From assembly GCA_937919655.1 (NCBI GenBank), contig CALFPJ010000079.1:1-64000 (forward strand): a stretch of 64,000 bases of DNA, written 5' to 3'. Origin of the DNA: an uncultured Gemmatimonadales bacterium (GTDB taxonomy: Bacteria; Gemmatimonadota; Gemmatimonadetes; Longimicrobiales; Gaopeijiaceae). The position numbers were made by a program, and so were the translations under genes. This document shows positions 15,936 to 25,132 of the stretch, one piece after another; within the stretch, counting starts at the first letter, position 1; each line of letters starts with the position of its first letter. The notes below the pieces were generated by a model, which saw only the letters and a list, made by a program, of their open reading frames with translations, was not told the DNA's origin and ran no database searches.

Positions 15936-16631
15936 CTATCCGACAAGGTCTGCCCGCACCGCCACGTATCCGAGGGCTGGAATATCGACGCGGAGGACCC
16001 GGCCCTGCCGGTCGAACCACACCGTTCGTTGGGTCCCGTCGGAGGAGAACGACACGCGACGTGCGGGCACAATGTTTCGGCCGAGGCTCAGTTCTTCTTC
16101 GAGCCAAGGGCCCACCAGCAAAGAGATCTCGACTCGCTCAAGGGGGGTGATGACGGCGGTGTGATCACCTTCCCGCAGATCCCTGAGGAAGTAGTAGTGG
16201 TGGGCGACCATCGACTCGAGTATTCGGGTGTTCCGGCGGGCGCGAAACTCACGTTCTTCTTGCCCTTCGGGTAATTCGAAGCGAGATACGAACCGAGGTC
16301 CGACCAGGTTCATCGTGACTTCCACTGGGGCCGAGCCGGTCACCTTGAGCTGATAGCCGTCTGAGGCTCCCGCCGGGGCGGTCGCTCGCAACAATGGGTG
16401 CAGTTCGCGCTGACCGCGCTCGTCGCGGAGTTTCACCACCGCGTCGGCGATAAAGGCCGCGTCGTTTCCAAACCCGGCTCGGCGAATGGAGAATTCTTCT
16501 GACCCGAGCGCGACCCCGTTAATCTCGATAGAGAATGTGCCCTGATCTACGACGACGCTTTGCGCCGAGGCCGGCTGCACGGGGCCAATCAGCGCGGCCA
16601 CGATCAACAGACTCGATATTTTGTTGCCCAT
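15936..16631 (-). CDS. Secreted hypothetical protein
   Basis: 231 residues, family not recognised. A clear signal peptide (MGNKISSLLIVAALIGPVQP, cut after ASAQS) is followed by a beta-rich body. FSIEINGVALGSEEFSIRRA opens it, and VWFDRQGRVLRVDIPALGYV closes it, a pattern seen in several periplasmic DUF families that measure or bind hydrophobic ligands (DUF3108/DUF6134-like by impression only). It lies on the minus strand between the creatininase-like gene (44 bases upstream) and the TolC gene, and may be co-transcribed with either. Confidence 0.75.
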   Translation of the reverse strand: MGNKISSLLIVAALIGPVQPASAQSVVVDQGTFSIEINGVALGSEEFSIRRAGFGNDAAFIADAVVKLRDERGQRELHPLLRATAPAGASDGYQLKVTGSAPVEVTMNLVGPRFVSRFELPEGQEEREFRARRNTRILESMVAHHYYFLRDLREGDHTAVITPLERVEISLLVGPWLEEELSLGRNIVPARRVSFSSDGTQRTVWFDRQGRVLRVDIPALGYVAVRADLVG

Positions 16632-16675
16632 GCGTATGCTACACCCTCACGTCCGCTGCGTTCGCTTCCCCAGGC

Positions 16676-17386
16676 TCACACACTGCGGGTGCGCAAAGCC
16701 CCGACCAGAGCGGCAACGCAGCGCTCAAAGACAATCCGACCCTTTTCTTCCGTGGCGAGACTCGGAAATTCCACGATTCCCCGGGATTCACGCGAGGGTG
16801 TCGGCACTCTGCCTCGGGTGTATCTTCGCAGAGTCTTGGGTTCGGGCACGAAGTCCTCAGCCTCTCCAACTCGTACCAACTGAGGAGCGAGGTGAAGCAA
16901 GAGAGATGTCTCGAGTTCTCCTCCGTGCTCGATTTCAGGGTCCGATTCAAGCACATCGCGAACGTCTATCTGATAGAGGTCGTAGACGCTATTGGTCGCA
17001 GTGCCCGTGAGCGCCATCAGCAGCGCCTCCAGGTGAGGCTCATAGCGATGGGCGGTTATGATTACGAACTCGGCGACGCTGTCGTCTTCCCACCCAGCGA
17101 GCAACTCGTTTATGGCCCGATGAAGGGTCTTCCTCCGAAGGCCGCTTGCTCCGGCGAAGGGACCTCCGCCGGGCGAAACACCGTAGGAGAACGTGGGCGC
17201 TCGAAGTATGCTCAGGCGCTCGGAAACCCGCTTCGCTACGTGTTCGGCGATGCGGACGTTCGCACCCAACGGCAGGTGAGGACCGTGTTGACCCAACGCA
17301 CCGACAACCAAGATCAGTCGCGGATCTCGTGCCAGGTTGCGGCCGACTTCCGGCCAACTCAGCGCATCGAGCGCGAATGACGCCAA
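16676..17386 (-). CDS. Creatininase-family amidohydrolase
   Basis: 236 residues. It has the family's N-terminal metal motif GALGQHGPHLPLGAN, the SYGVSPGGGPFAGASG loop, ITAHRYEPHLEAL and the Glu-rich EHGGELETSLLLHLAP segment, which together supply the usual His/Asp/Glu metal ligands. Members hydrolyse cyclic or ring amides (creatinine, FAPy, peptide-derived intermediates); the substrate here cannot be told. The start is TTG at 17386 with AGGTGG upstream. It overlaps the divergent kinase start by 10 bases. Confidence 0.85.
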   Translation of the reverse strand: MASFALDALSWPEVGRNLARDPRLILVVGALGQHGPHLPLGANVRIAEHVAKRVSERLSILRAPTFSYGVSPGGGPFAGASGLRRKTLHRAINELLAGWEDDSVAEFVIITAHRYEPHLEALLMALTGTATNSVYDLYQIDVRDVLESDPEIEHGGELETSLLLHLAPQLVRVGEAEDFVPEPKTLRRYTRGRVPTPSRESRGIVEFPSLATEEKGRIVFERCVAALVGALRTRSV

Positions 17387-20300
17387 GAGCTTCCACCTTT
17401 CGAAGGTTCAGGCATGTGAGGAGGGCGTCCGGCTGGCTAGGCCCGTGGATCGGACTGGCTGCCCTCGCCCTTTGGACCGCTTCGCCCGGGTTCGCCCCTC
17501 TCGTCCTTGCGGCGGCGGGTCTGACGGCGGCGACCGTGTGGGGCCCGAGACGGCAAGGTCCGGCGTGGGGAAGTGGCTCCGTGGTCCTCATTTTTGCCAT
17601 CCTCGCGGGATTCGGCGCCCAACGCCAGGTGGCGGGGCTCTCCACCCGTTGGGATGACTACTGGGAGGCGCAGGAGGAGAAGGTCGGAATAAGACTCAAC
17701 GCTGCCCTGGAGCAGCGGTTGGCAAGCGCCGAGGCGGCCGCCGACTCACTCGCGGCCCACGCCCGAGCAATCCGTGCCTCGATTTCGTCGTTTACGGAGC
17801 CTGCCGACGAAACGACTGTCAAAGACATCCGTGAGCAGTTCGGCGCCGAGGCCTTGGCCCTCTACAACTCGGGCGGAGCCTTGGTTGTGTGGGACGGGGT
17901 CCACCGAGGCCATGTCCCGGAGGAGGCGCAGTCGGGAAGCGAGCGGTACATGTACCGTGATCTTCCGTTGTTCGGATACCTGTATGTAACCGCGGTCGCC
18001 GATGACGGGAGCGTCGCGGTCGCTGCTCATCTCCTGCGGACCGACGTGTCTCCCGCGCTCGAAGCTGAGTTGGGGGACTTTGCCACGGAGTTCTCCCGGG
18101 CGACGGGAGAGGCGGTGCACGTCAGTCGTGAATCTCCATCGTATTCGGAGGGCGTGTTCGATCTGGAATCTGCGGACGGAACGAGGATTCTCAGCGTTGT
18201 AGTGGAGCACCCTGAAGCCGAGGTGCGGATCGAGAGGGTGATGGGCCGCTGGCAGGCGCTTATCTCGATCGCCGTTCTCTTGGCCTGGCTTCTTTTGTCC
18301 GTCGGAGGTCCGCCGCGTCGAGCTGCCGCGACCGTCGCGGCCGGTGGACTCCTGTTCGCAGCGGGTTTCCTGCCGTTTCAGCATATCGAGCGACTGGCCC
18401 CGCTGTTCGATCCGTCTCTTTTCGTCCTTCCTGGCCCGCTCCCCATCACGCTCGGAAGATTCGCACTCCTGATCCTGGCCGGCTTTACAGCCGTGGCGCT
18501 GCTGCCCAGACCGCGATTCGAACTGCCTGCGTGGGGATCCGGATTGATGGTTGGGGTGCTCTTTCCGGTCACCGCTGCATGGGCAGGGCATGGGCTACGA
18601 CCGCTAGGCCTCGCGGGCGGGCGGCTGGAGTTCATCGTTTATAACACTGCTGTGGCTGGCTTACTCACCTTGATCGCCGGCTCCGCGTTCGCGTTCGCTC
18701 GTAGCCGAGAAGGCTCCCGTCGCACGATGTTGGTGCTCGGCGTTTTGGGGGCCGCTCTTTTAAGCATGGCCGGCGGTGTACTGGCGTCGATGACGATGGA
18801 CGTACCGGTGTGGTGGCCGGCCTTGTGGGCGGTTCCGGCGGTGGCCATGGCAGCGTGCATGGGCGCTTGGCCGGGATGGCAGCGTCCCCTTATCGGGTGG
18901 TTGGCCGCCGGGGTACTTGCCAGCTCTGCGGCGATACCCGTGACCTGGGCGGCCCTAGTCGGAGCTTTGGTGGACGACGGAGAGGTCCTGCTCACGCGCC
19001 TTGCAACCCCGGGGGACCCCGCCCTTGAACGTGGGCTCATGCGGCTCGGGGCTGTCGCGGACACGCTTGAGCGCTCCGGTAAGTCGCAGGTTGACATCAT
19101 GTATGGGGCCTGGCGCGCCAGCGGGCTTTCCGAAGAGGCTTACGCGCTACGACTTACGATTTGGGGGGACGACGGCCAACAGGGAGAAGAACTGCGGATC
19201 GGCGTTGGCCCAGATGAGCCCGGTTTCATTGATGATCTAGTAGAACAGGCGCGGGGTTCGGGCGGACTGAGGGTGATTCCGCTAAACCGCGACGACGCGC
19301 GCTACGTGCTGTCGCTCCCGTTGTCTGCCGGCGGCGTGTTGACCGTCATCGCGCCACCGGTCGCTCCGGATCCATCCCGCTCTCCCCTCAGCGCGCTCAT
19401 GGGAGCAGCGACCGGGGGGTCGTGGGCGCCCGTGACGCTTATCCAGTTGCTCCCGGGTGACCCCCGAGGCCGCGAGTCGTTGCGATGGGTCCGTACGGCC
19501 TCGGGCTGGCAGGGCGAAATCGCGCTTGAGTTCGAAAATGCGACCTACCACGCCCATCGGCGGATCGATCTCCCTGGGTATTTGCTGGCGATCGCTCGTG
19601 GATCGCTGCTCGTGCTCCTGAACCTAGTAATCTTCTTCGGATTTTGGTTGGGGGGCAGGGCGTTGCTTCGGGATGTTGTCCCTCAAGACATGCGCATATC
19701 TGGCCTGGTAATCTCGTTCCGCGCTCGGGTCACGCTTGCTCTTTTTGGCTTTTTTGTGCTTGCGAACGCCTTGTTCGGGACGCTTGCCTACCGGACGCTA
19801 GCACAGGCCTCTGCACGCTCCGCTCGGGTGATCGCCGAGCGCGTGGTCGAGGATGCGGCTGGGTGGTATTTGTCCCTGGATGTCCCGCCTGGCACGAGAA
19901 TGGAGCGGCTCGCCCGCCAGGTCAGGGCCGAACTCCTCGAGTACCGCGATGGAGAGTTGAGGGGCGGAGGCTCGGTCGCAGAACTCGTCGAGCTTGGGTT
20001 GTACGAGGGCTGGATGCCGATGCCACAACATCTGCTCCTAGATGGACGGGAGGGGATCAGCGAATTCACGGAGACCTCGCTGGGGCGCTGGAGATACGTC
20101 ACCGCGTACCGACGTCTCCCGGACGGTGACATCCTCGGTGCGCAGGTACCCCTTCAGGCTGGCACGACCGCCATTCAAACGACGGACCTCATCGAGCTAC
20201 TTGGGTTTGCCGTCCTCGTCGGCGCTGCTCTTTCTCTAGTCTTAGCCTGGCTGGCTGGACGAGCATTGACCAGTCCGATCCGGGCCTTGCAGGCGGCCTC

Positions 20301-21459
20301 GGAGGGCGTCGGTTCGGGCGACCTGGCCCTGCGGCTACCAAGTTCGCGGGTCGACGAGTTCGGGTCTGTATTCCGCGCGTTCAACCGGATGGTTGGACGT
20401 TTGCGCCGCGTTCGGCGCCAGTTGGTCAGGACGTCCCGGCGAACGCAGGCGATCATGGATGAGGCCGCGGTTGGCATGGTTGCGCTGGACTCGATGGGGA
20501 GGGTGCTCCTGGTGAACCCCTCGGCGGAGGAACTGCTCGGGTCAGAGGTGTTCGTTGGGCGTACGGTGCCCAGCCAGGGGCCAGTCGCCGAGGTTCTGGT
20601 GCCATGGCTGGAGCGTTTCCTCGCCGGCGCCCACGAACAAGCCGACACCGAGCTTCAATCAGGTGACCGTCGGGTCCGGGTCCGTGCACGGCGACTTGGT
20701 GGCATCGGAACGCGACGTGGCGCTGTTATCGCTATTGACGATGTGACGGATGAACTCCGCACGGAGCGTGTGCTCGCCTGGGGTGAGATGGCTCGGCAAG
20801 TCGCGCACGAGGTGAAGAACCCGCTCACGCCGATCAAGTTGAGCATCCAACACATTCGTCGGGCCTGGCAGGACGGACGGCCGGATTTCGACCAAATTCT
20901 CGTCAAGAATGCCGATGCCATGCTTGCCGAGATCGACCGACTCGCGGAAATCGCGCAAAGCTTTTCGCGCTTTGGGGCACCAGGAGACCAGGGTCAGACG
21001 CCGTTGGTTGAGGTCTCCGTTCCGTCAGTCGTGGAAGACGTCATCGCCCTCTATGGTGGGTCCTTGTCTGACAGATGGAAATTTGAGAAACAGATCCCGG
21101 ACGGGCTTCCGACGGTGTCGTCGCGTCCGTCGGAGTTGAAGGAGGTCTTGATCAACCTCCTGGAGAACGCGCGTGCTGCGATTGAGACAGGCGGCGCCGT
21201 GAGGATCGTCGGAAGCGTGGCCAAAGACGGCGGGGTGGACATAGAAGTGGTCGACGATGGTGGCGGCATTCCTGACGCCTTGCTGCCTCGCATTTTCGAG
21301 CCTCAATTTTCGACTCGATCCAAAGGTGCGGGATTGGGGCTCCCGATCGTCCAACGGCTCGTCGCGACCTGGGGTGGAACCGTGACCGTGACCAGCCGTG
21401 TTGGGCACGGCACCGTCGTCTCGCTGCATGTTCGGGCCTGGAGAGGGTCGGCCGAGTAG
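17377..21459 (+). CDS. Giant NtrY-like sensor histidine kinase
   Basis: 1360 residues. The N-terminal half is a multi-TM sensor: two early helices, an extracytoplasmic segment, a block of about eight hydrophobic helices, a second extracytoplasmic domain and more helices. HAMP follows (ALTSPIRALQAASEGVGSGD), then a PAS-like domain (AAVGMVALDSMGRVLLVNPS), the H-box MARQVAHEVKNPLTPIKLS with phospho-acceptor His 1144, the N-box LINLLENARAAI and ATP-lid motifs DDGGGIP and GAGLGLPIV. The H-box wording is that of NtrY. The start at 17377 follows only a weak GAGCG. A sigma-54 activator of NtrX type is encoded 9 kb downstream and is the natural candidate partner. NtrY itself is about 750 residues, so the sensor here is unusually large. 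Confidence 0.88.
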   Translation: MTPRASTFRRFRHVRRASGWLGPWIGLAALALWTASPGFAPLVLAAAGLTAATVWGPRRQGPAWGSGSVVLIFAILAGFGAQRQVAGLSTRWDDYWEAQEEKVGIRLNAALEQRLASAEAAADSLAAHARAIRASISSFTEPADETTVKDIREQFGAEALALYNSGGALVVWDGVHRGHVPEEAQSGSERYMYRDLPLFGYLYVTAVADDGSVAVAAHLLRTDVSPALEAELGDFATEFSRATGEAVHVSRESPSYSEGVFDLESADGTRILSVVVEHPEAEVRIERVMGRWQALISIAVLLAWLLLSVGGPPRRAAATVAAGGLLFAAGFLPFQHIERLAPLFDPSLFVLPGPLPITLGRFALLILAGFTAVALLPRPRFELPAWGSGLMVGVLFPVTAAWAGHGLRPLGLAGGRLEFIVYNTAVAGLLTLIAGSAFAFARSREGSRRTMLVLGVLGAALLSMAGGVLASMTMDVPVWWPALWAVPAVAMAACMGAWPGWQRPLIGWLAAGVLASSAAIPVTWAALVGALVDDGEVLLTRLATPGDPALERGLMRLGAVADTLERSGKSQVDIMYGAWRASGLSEEAYALRLTIWGDDGQQGEELRIGVGPDEPGFIDDLVEQARGSGGLRVIPLNRDDARYVLSLPLSAGGVLTVIAPPVAPDPSRSPLSALMGAATGGSWAPVTLIQLLPGDPRGRESLRWVRTASGWQGEIALEFENATYHAHRRIDLPGYLLAIARGSLLVLLNLVIFFGFWLGGRALLRDVVPQDMRISGLVISFRARVTLALFGFFVLANALFGTLAYRTLAQASARSARVIAERVVEDAAGWYLSLDVPPGTRMERLARQVRAELLEYRDGELRGGGSVAELVELGLYEGWMPMPQHLLLDGREGISEFTETSLGRWRYVTAYRRLPDGDILGAQVPLQAGTTAIQTTDLIELLGFAVLVGAALSLVLAWLAGRALTSPIRALQAASEGVGSGDLALRLPSSRVDEFGSVFRAFNRMVGRLRRVRRQLVRTSRRTQAIMDEAAVGMVALDSMGRVLLVNPSAEELLGSEVFVGRTVPSQGPVAEVLVPWLERFLAGAHEQADTELQSGDRRVRVRARRLGGIGTRRGAVIAIDDVTDELRTERVLAWGEMARQVAHEVKNPLTPIKLSIQHIRRAWQDGRPDFDQILVKNADAMLAEIDRLAEIAQSFSRFGAPGDQGQTPLVEVSVPSVVEDVIALYGGSLSDRWKFEKQIPDGLPTVSSRPSELKEVLINLLENARAAIETGGAVRIVGSVAKDGGVDIEVVDDGGGIPDALLPRIFEPQFSTRSKGAGLGLPIVQRLVATWGGTVTVTSRVGHGTVVSLHVRAWRGSAE

Positions 21460-21554
21460 GCCCTGGCTTCCGCCTCCGGAAGGCAGCATCTTCCTGCCCC
21501 ACCGAGGTCCTAAAGCGTCCTCGGGTCTTGTTGCGTCCCTCGTTCGTGGACCGG

Positions 21555-22205
21555 ATGCCAAACTACTCGACTGATCTTGTGCCCCATCGTGAAAGGGCGG
21601 CCGCGCCCGGCGAGAAGTCAGGCTCGGCACCCCTGGATTTGGCTGCTTGGCTGGAACAACGACTGCCGTCCGTTCGCATGCAATGGCTAGTGCGAATACG
21701 CGCCCGTGATGCCGTCGGTGGTTCTGAATGGGATCAAGTCGTCGACTCGTTTGTCGAGGTGTTGTGCGAGTTGCTGGTGCGCGTGCTTGGGCCCTTTAGG
21801 CGGGAGGTGGAGCCACTTTGGTTGAGCGCTGCTGAACTCTTCGGGCGGGCCGCCGCGAGCAGGGGACTTGCAGCTGGTGAGGTAATCGAAGAGCTCCAGA
21901 TCCTGAGGGAATTGGTCATCCGAGACCTCTATCGCGCTCCGCCGATGGCTGGGCGGGCGCGGCTGTCTTTGCGCGATATTCTCTTGCTCAACCGGGCGAT
22001 CGACAGGGTGGTCACACACGGAAGCGTGGGCCACACAGATGCCCTTTTCTTCCAACTCTTCGATGCCGACGCTGATGAGACGCTCTCCTCCGAGCCGGAG
22101 GTGACGCTTGGCGTGATGGAGCAGCTCGCTGTGATTCGACGTGAGGTAAAGGCGATCTGTGCCCCAGGTGCAGGGTCGTCCGATGCACGTGACATCGAGC
22201 ACTAG
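21555..22205 (+). CDS. RsbRD N-terminal-like helical sensor protein
   Basis: 216 residues. It is all-helical by appearance. Segments LAAWLEQRLPSVRMQWLVRI and AAGEVIEELQILRELVIRDL resemble the N-terminal sensor domain of RsbT co-antagonist RsbRD proteins, but no STAS domain follows. ATG 21555 is chosen; TTG 21528 and GTG 21546 are alternative in-frame starts, and no strong ribosome site marks any of them. It sits between the giant kinase (95 bases upstream) and a PLP decarboxylase, so it may be an accessory regulator of the kinase pathway. The function is inferred weakly. Confidence 0.65.
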   Translation: MPNYSTDLVPHRERAAAPGEKSGSAPLDLAAWLEQRLPSVRMQWLVRIRARDAVGGSEWDQVVDSFVEVLCELLVRVLGPFRREVEPLWLSAAELFGRAAASRGLAAGEVIEELQILRELVIRDLYRAPPMAGRARLSLRDILLLNRAIDRVVTHGSVGHTDALFFQLFDADADETLSSEPEVTLGVMEQLAVIRREVKAICAPGAGSSDARDIEH

Positions 22206-22229
22206 CACGCTGGCGTTGGCGGCTCGCTA

Positions 22230-23678
22230 GTGCCCGCGGAAGCGACACCGCCCACCGGGGACCTCCCTCCTGAGGAATTCAGGAAGTATGCGAGGGAGAC
22301 CGTCGACTGGATGGCCGATTACCTCGGTGGCGTTGGCGAACTGCCAGTGCTTCCCAATGTGGCGCCCGGGGACGTTCGTAGATCGCTTCCCGAGCATCCG
22401 CCCGAGGTCGGGGAACCACTCGACGTGGTTCTGGCTGACTTCAGGGCGTTAATCGTGCCGGGTATCACGCACTGGAACCACCCAGCGTTCTTTGGCTACT
22501 TCTCGATCACCGGATCGGGGCCAGGTGTTTTGGGTGAGATGCTTGCGGCGACGCTCAACGTGAACGCGATGGTCTGGCGGAGTTCTCCTGCCGCGACTGA
22601 ACTCGAAGAGCTCACAGCGGATTGGCTGCGTCAACTTCTCGGACTCCCCGAGACCTTTGATGGGGTCATCAACGACACCGCGTCGTCGTCTACGATGTAT
22701 GCTCTGGCTGCTGCGAGAGAAGTGGCGTATCCGGACGCGCACGAGCGTGGCCTGTTTGGACAACAGCCCGGGCGGGTTTACGCGTCGGACCAGACCCACT
22801 CGTCCATTGAGAAGGCCGTGCTTACGCTCGGACTGGGGCGGGACGGGTATCGTCCGATACCTTCTGACCGCGAATTCCGCATGCGGCCTGACGCGCTCAG
22901 TGCGGCGATCGCACAGGATCGCGCAGCCGGGCTACGACCTGTGGCGGTTGTTGCGACGCTTGGGACTACCTCCAGTTCGTCAATGGACCCCGTTGCCGAG
23001 ATTGCGGACATCGCGCGGGAGCATGGCCTTTGGCTCCACGTTGATGCTGCCTACGGAGGCCCCGCCGCGATCGTGCCTGAATTGCGGAGCCTTCTCGCGG
23101 GGTGGGAGCGAGCAGACTCGATTGTTGTGAATCCGCATAAATGGCTCTTTACGCCCGTCGATTGTTCGCTGCTGTATTGTCGGCGGCCCGAGGCGCTCAC
23201 CCGTGCGTTCTCAATTGTCCCTGCGTATCTGTCCGCACCAGACGGATCAGAGACCCGCAATCTCATGGACTATGGGCTTTCTCTCGGTCGACGCTTCCGT
23301 TCGCTCAAGCTCTGGTTCGTCCTCAGGTACTTCGGGAGGGAAGGGTTGATCGCGCGTCTCAGGGAGCACGTCGCTATGGCGGCATGGCTCGGAGAACAGA
23401 TCGACGCGTCGCCCCGCTGGGTACGGGTCGCGCCGACTCCGTTGGCCACAGTCGTATTTCGCTACGTCGACCCAGAGTTAGATGGCCCCGCTCAGGACGC
23501 GCGCAACATGGCCATCCTCCATGCCGTCAATAGCACCGGATCGGCGTATGTGATTCACACGGTCCTCAGCGGTCGCGTCGCGTTGCGCGCGTCGATCGGC
23601 AATCTGAAGACAACCATGGACCACGTTGCCGACCTCTGGACTCTTCTCGAAGACGCGGCCGCCGACCAGGCTGGCTGA
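22230..23678 (+). CDS. PLP-dependent aromatic-amino-acid-type decarboxylase (group II)
   Basis: 482 residues with a GTG start. It is a cytosolic, fold-type I PLP enzyme of the DDC family. Visible are HWNHPAFFGYF, the NDTASSSTMYALAAAREVA PLP-phosphate region, HVDAAYGGPA with the PLP-pairing Asp, and the Schiff-base Lys in VNPHKWLFTPVDCS. ALRASIGNLKTTMDHV lies near the C-terminus. The N-terminal GDLPPEEFRKYARETVDWMA matches the family opening, supporting the GTG rather than a later start. The likely reaction is decarboxylation of an aromatic L-amino acid; the exact substrate cannot be read from sequence. Confidence 0.9.
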   Translation: MPAEATPPTGDLPPEEFRKYARETVDWMADYLGGVGELPVLPNVAPGDVRRSLPEHPPEVGEPLDVVLADFRALIVPGITHWNHPAFFGYFSITGSGPGVLGEMLAATLNVNAMVWRSSPAATELEELTADWLRQLLGLPETFDGVINDTASSSTMYALAAAREVAYPDAHERGLFGQQPGRVYASDQTHSSIEKAVLTLGLGRDGYRPIPSDREFRMRPDALSAAIAQDRAAGLRPVAVVATLGTTSSSSMDPVAEIADIAREHGLWLHVDAAYGGPAAIVPELRSLLAGWERADSIVVNPHKWLFTPVDCSLLYCRRPEALTRAFSIVPAYLSAPDGSETRNLMDYGLSLGRRFRSLKLWFVLRYFGREGLIARLREHVAMAAWLGEQIDASPRWVRVAPTPLATVVFRYVDPELDGPAQDARNMAILHAVNSTGSAYVIHTVLSGRVALRASIGNLKTTMDHVADLWTLLEDAAADQAG

Positions 23679-23683
23679 GCGGC

Positions 23684-23761
23684 GACTAAGCGAGGCCCCT
23701 GACCTCTCGGACTAAGCGAGGCCCCTGACCTCTCGGACTATGCGAGGTCCCTGACCTCTCG
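23684..23761. repeat. 26-bp tandem repeat, three copies, at the pntB 3' end
   Basis: Three head-to-tail 26-bp units: 23684-23709, 23710-23735 (identical) and 23736-23761 (two differences). The third copy encodes the last residues and stop codon of pntB; the other two extend beyond it towards the decarboxylase gene. Each unit contains a small palindrome, perfect in the third copy (GAGGTC CCT GACCTC), so the array gives three consecutive short hairpins between two convergent genes. Confidence 0.95.
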
Positions 23762-25126
23762 GACCAGTTCCGCCATCTGATCCTTCGCGTCTCCGAAGAA
23801 CATGAGTGTGTTGTCCATGTAGAAGAGGTCGTTGTCGATCCCAGCGAAACCCGGGGACAAGGATCGCTTCATCACAATCACACGTCTGGCTTTGTCGACA
23901 TTGAGAATGGGCATCCCGGCGATGATCGACTGCGGGTCCCGAGCCGCTGGGTTCACTACGTCATTCGCACCGACGACCAGGACTGCGTCGACATTGCTGA
24001 AATCGTCGTTGACGTCCTCAAGGTCATACAGCTTGTCGTAGCTGACGTCGGCCTCGGCCAGAAGCACGTTCATGTGTCCTGGCATACGGCCAGCAACCGG
24101 GTGGATCGCGTACTTCACGTCCACGCCGCGGGCCTCGAGCAGGTCTCCGATCTTGCGCAGCTCATGTTGCGCTTGGGCGACGGCGAGGCCATAGCCCGGG
24201 ACAACAACCACCGAATTCACATAACCAAGCTCCGCCGCCACTGCCTCTGCGTCAGCGCGCTTCACTGGCCGCTTTCCGATGAGGGCCCGGTCTACCTTGG
24301 CGCCGCCACCGAATCCACCGAACGCAACGTTGGCGAGCGATCGGTTCATGCCCTTACACATCAACTGAGTAAGGATCAGACCGGAAGCCCCGACAAGGGC
24401 GCCCGAGATGATGAGCGCCATGTTGCCGATCACAAAACCGGCGGCACTTGCGGCAAGCCCGGAATAGGAATTCAGCAACGAGATTACGACCGGCATGTCA
24501 GCGCCACCGATCGGGATCACAAGCAGAATGCCAAGGGCCAAAGATAGGCCGCCGAAGATGTAGAACATCGTGGTCGGGTCCTGCCCCCCAAATACCCCTA
24601 GCACCATCGCACCCACCGAGACGATCGCGACCACGAGAATCGCGTTGAACGCGTTCTGGCCCGGGAACGTGATCGGGTCGGTGGTCATGATCTCTTGGAG
24701 CTTTGCGAAGGCGATGAATGACCCCGAGAGCGTCACTCCACCGATCAGGGTGCCAAGGAGGATCGTCACCCCTGGGGTGCCCACGCCGATACCTGGCGAG
24801 TTCAGAAACTCCGCCACAGCCACCAGCGCCGAGGCGCCGCCGCCGGATCCGTTCAGGATCCCCACCAGTTGCGGCATCGCGGTCATTTCAACCATACGGG
24901 CCGCCAACCCTCCGAGAACCCCGCCGATCGCGATTCCGATCAAAATCCCGCTCCACGAGAGGATTTCGGTGTCCACGATGGTCGCGATAATCGCGATGAA
25001 CATTGCCAGAGATGCCAGTGCGTTACCCACGCGGGCTGTGGCAGGGGATTGAAGTCGCTTGAGGCCGACGACGAAGAGGTATGCCGAGAGTAGGTAGGCC
25101 AGTTCGACCATGAATTCAGTAGTCAT
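23738..25126 (-). CDS. pntB: NAD(P) transhydrogenase subunit beta
   Basis: 462 residues. The integral-membrane and NADP-binding subunit of the proton-translocating Re/Si-specific transhydrogenase, which drives hydride transfer from NADH to NADP+ using the proton gradient. About nine TM helices (for example LAYLLSAYLFVVGLKRL and ISGIMPQ-type polar turns within them) are followed by the NADP domain with VVVPGYGLAVAQAQHEL, VDVKYAIHPVAGRMPGHMNV and VLVVGANDVVNPAARDPQ. The product ends VREVRDLA. Its stop lies inside the third copy of a tandem repeat. It starts 6 bases after pntA2. Confidence 0.96.
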   Translation of the reverse strand: MTTEFMVELAYLLSAYLFVVGLKRLQSPATARVGNALASLAMFIAIIATIVDTEILSWSGILIGIAIGGVLGGLAARMVEMTAMPQLVGILNGSGGGASALVAVAEFLNSPGIGVGTPGVTILLGTLIGGVTLSGSFIAFAKLQEIMTTDPITFPGQNAFNAILVVAIVSVGAMVLGVFGGQDPTTMFYIFGGLSLALGILLVIPIGGADMPVVISLLNSYSGLAASAAGFVIGNMALIISGALVGASGLILTQLMCKGMNRSLANVAFGGFGGGAKVDRALIGKRPVKRADAEAVAAELGYVNSVVVVPGYGLAVAQAQHELRKIGDLLEARGVDVKYAIHPVAGRMPGHMNVLLAEADVSYDKLYDLEDVNDDFSNVDAVLVVGANDVVNPAARDPQSIIAGMPILNVDKARRVIVMKRSLSPGFAGIDNDLFYMDNTLMFFGDAKDQMAELVREVRDLA

Positions 25127-25132
25127 AATCGG

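Noticed and set aside
23684-23761. Tandem repeat as a CRISPR array
   Set aside because: Units are directly adjacent with no spacers, and one copy is the coding end of pntB.
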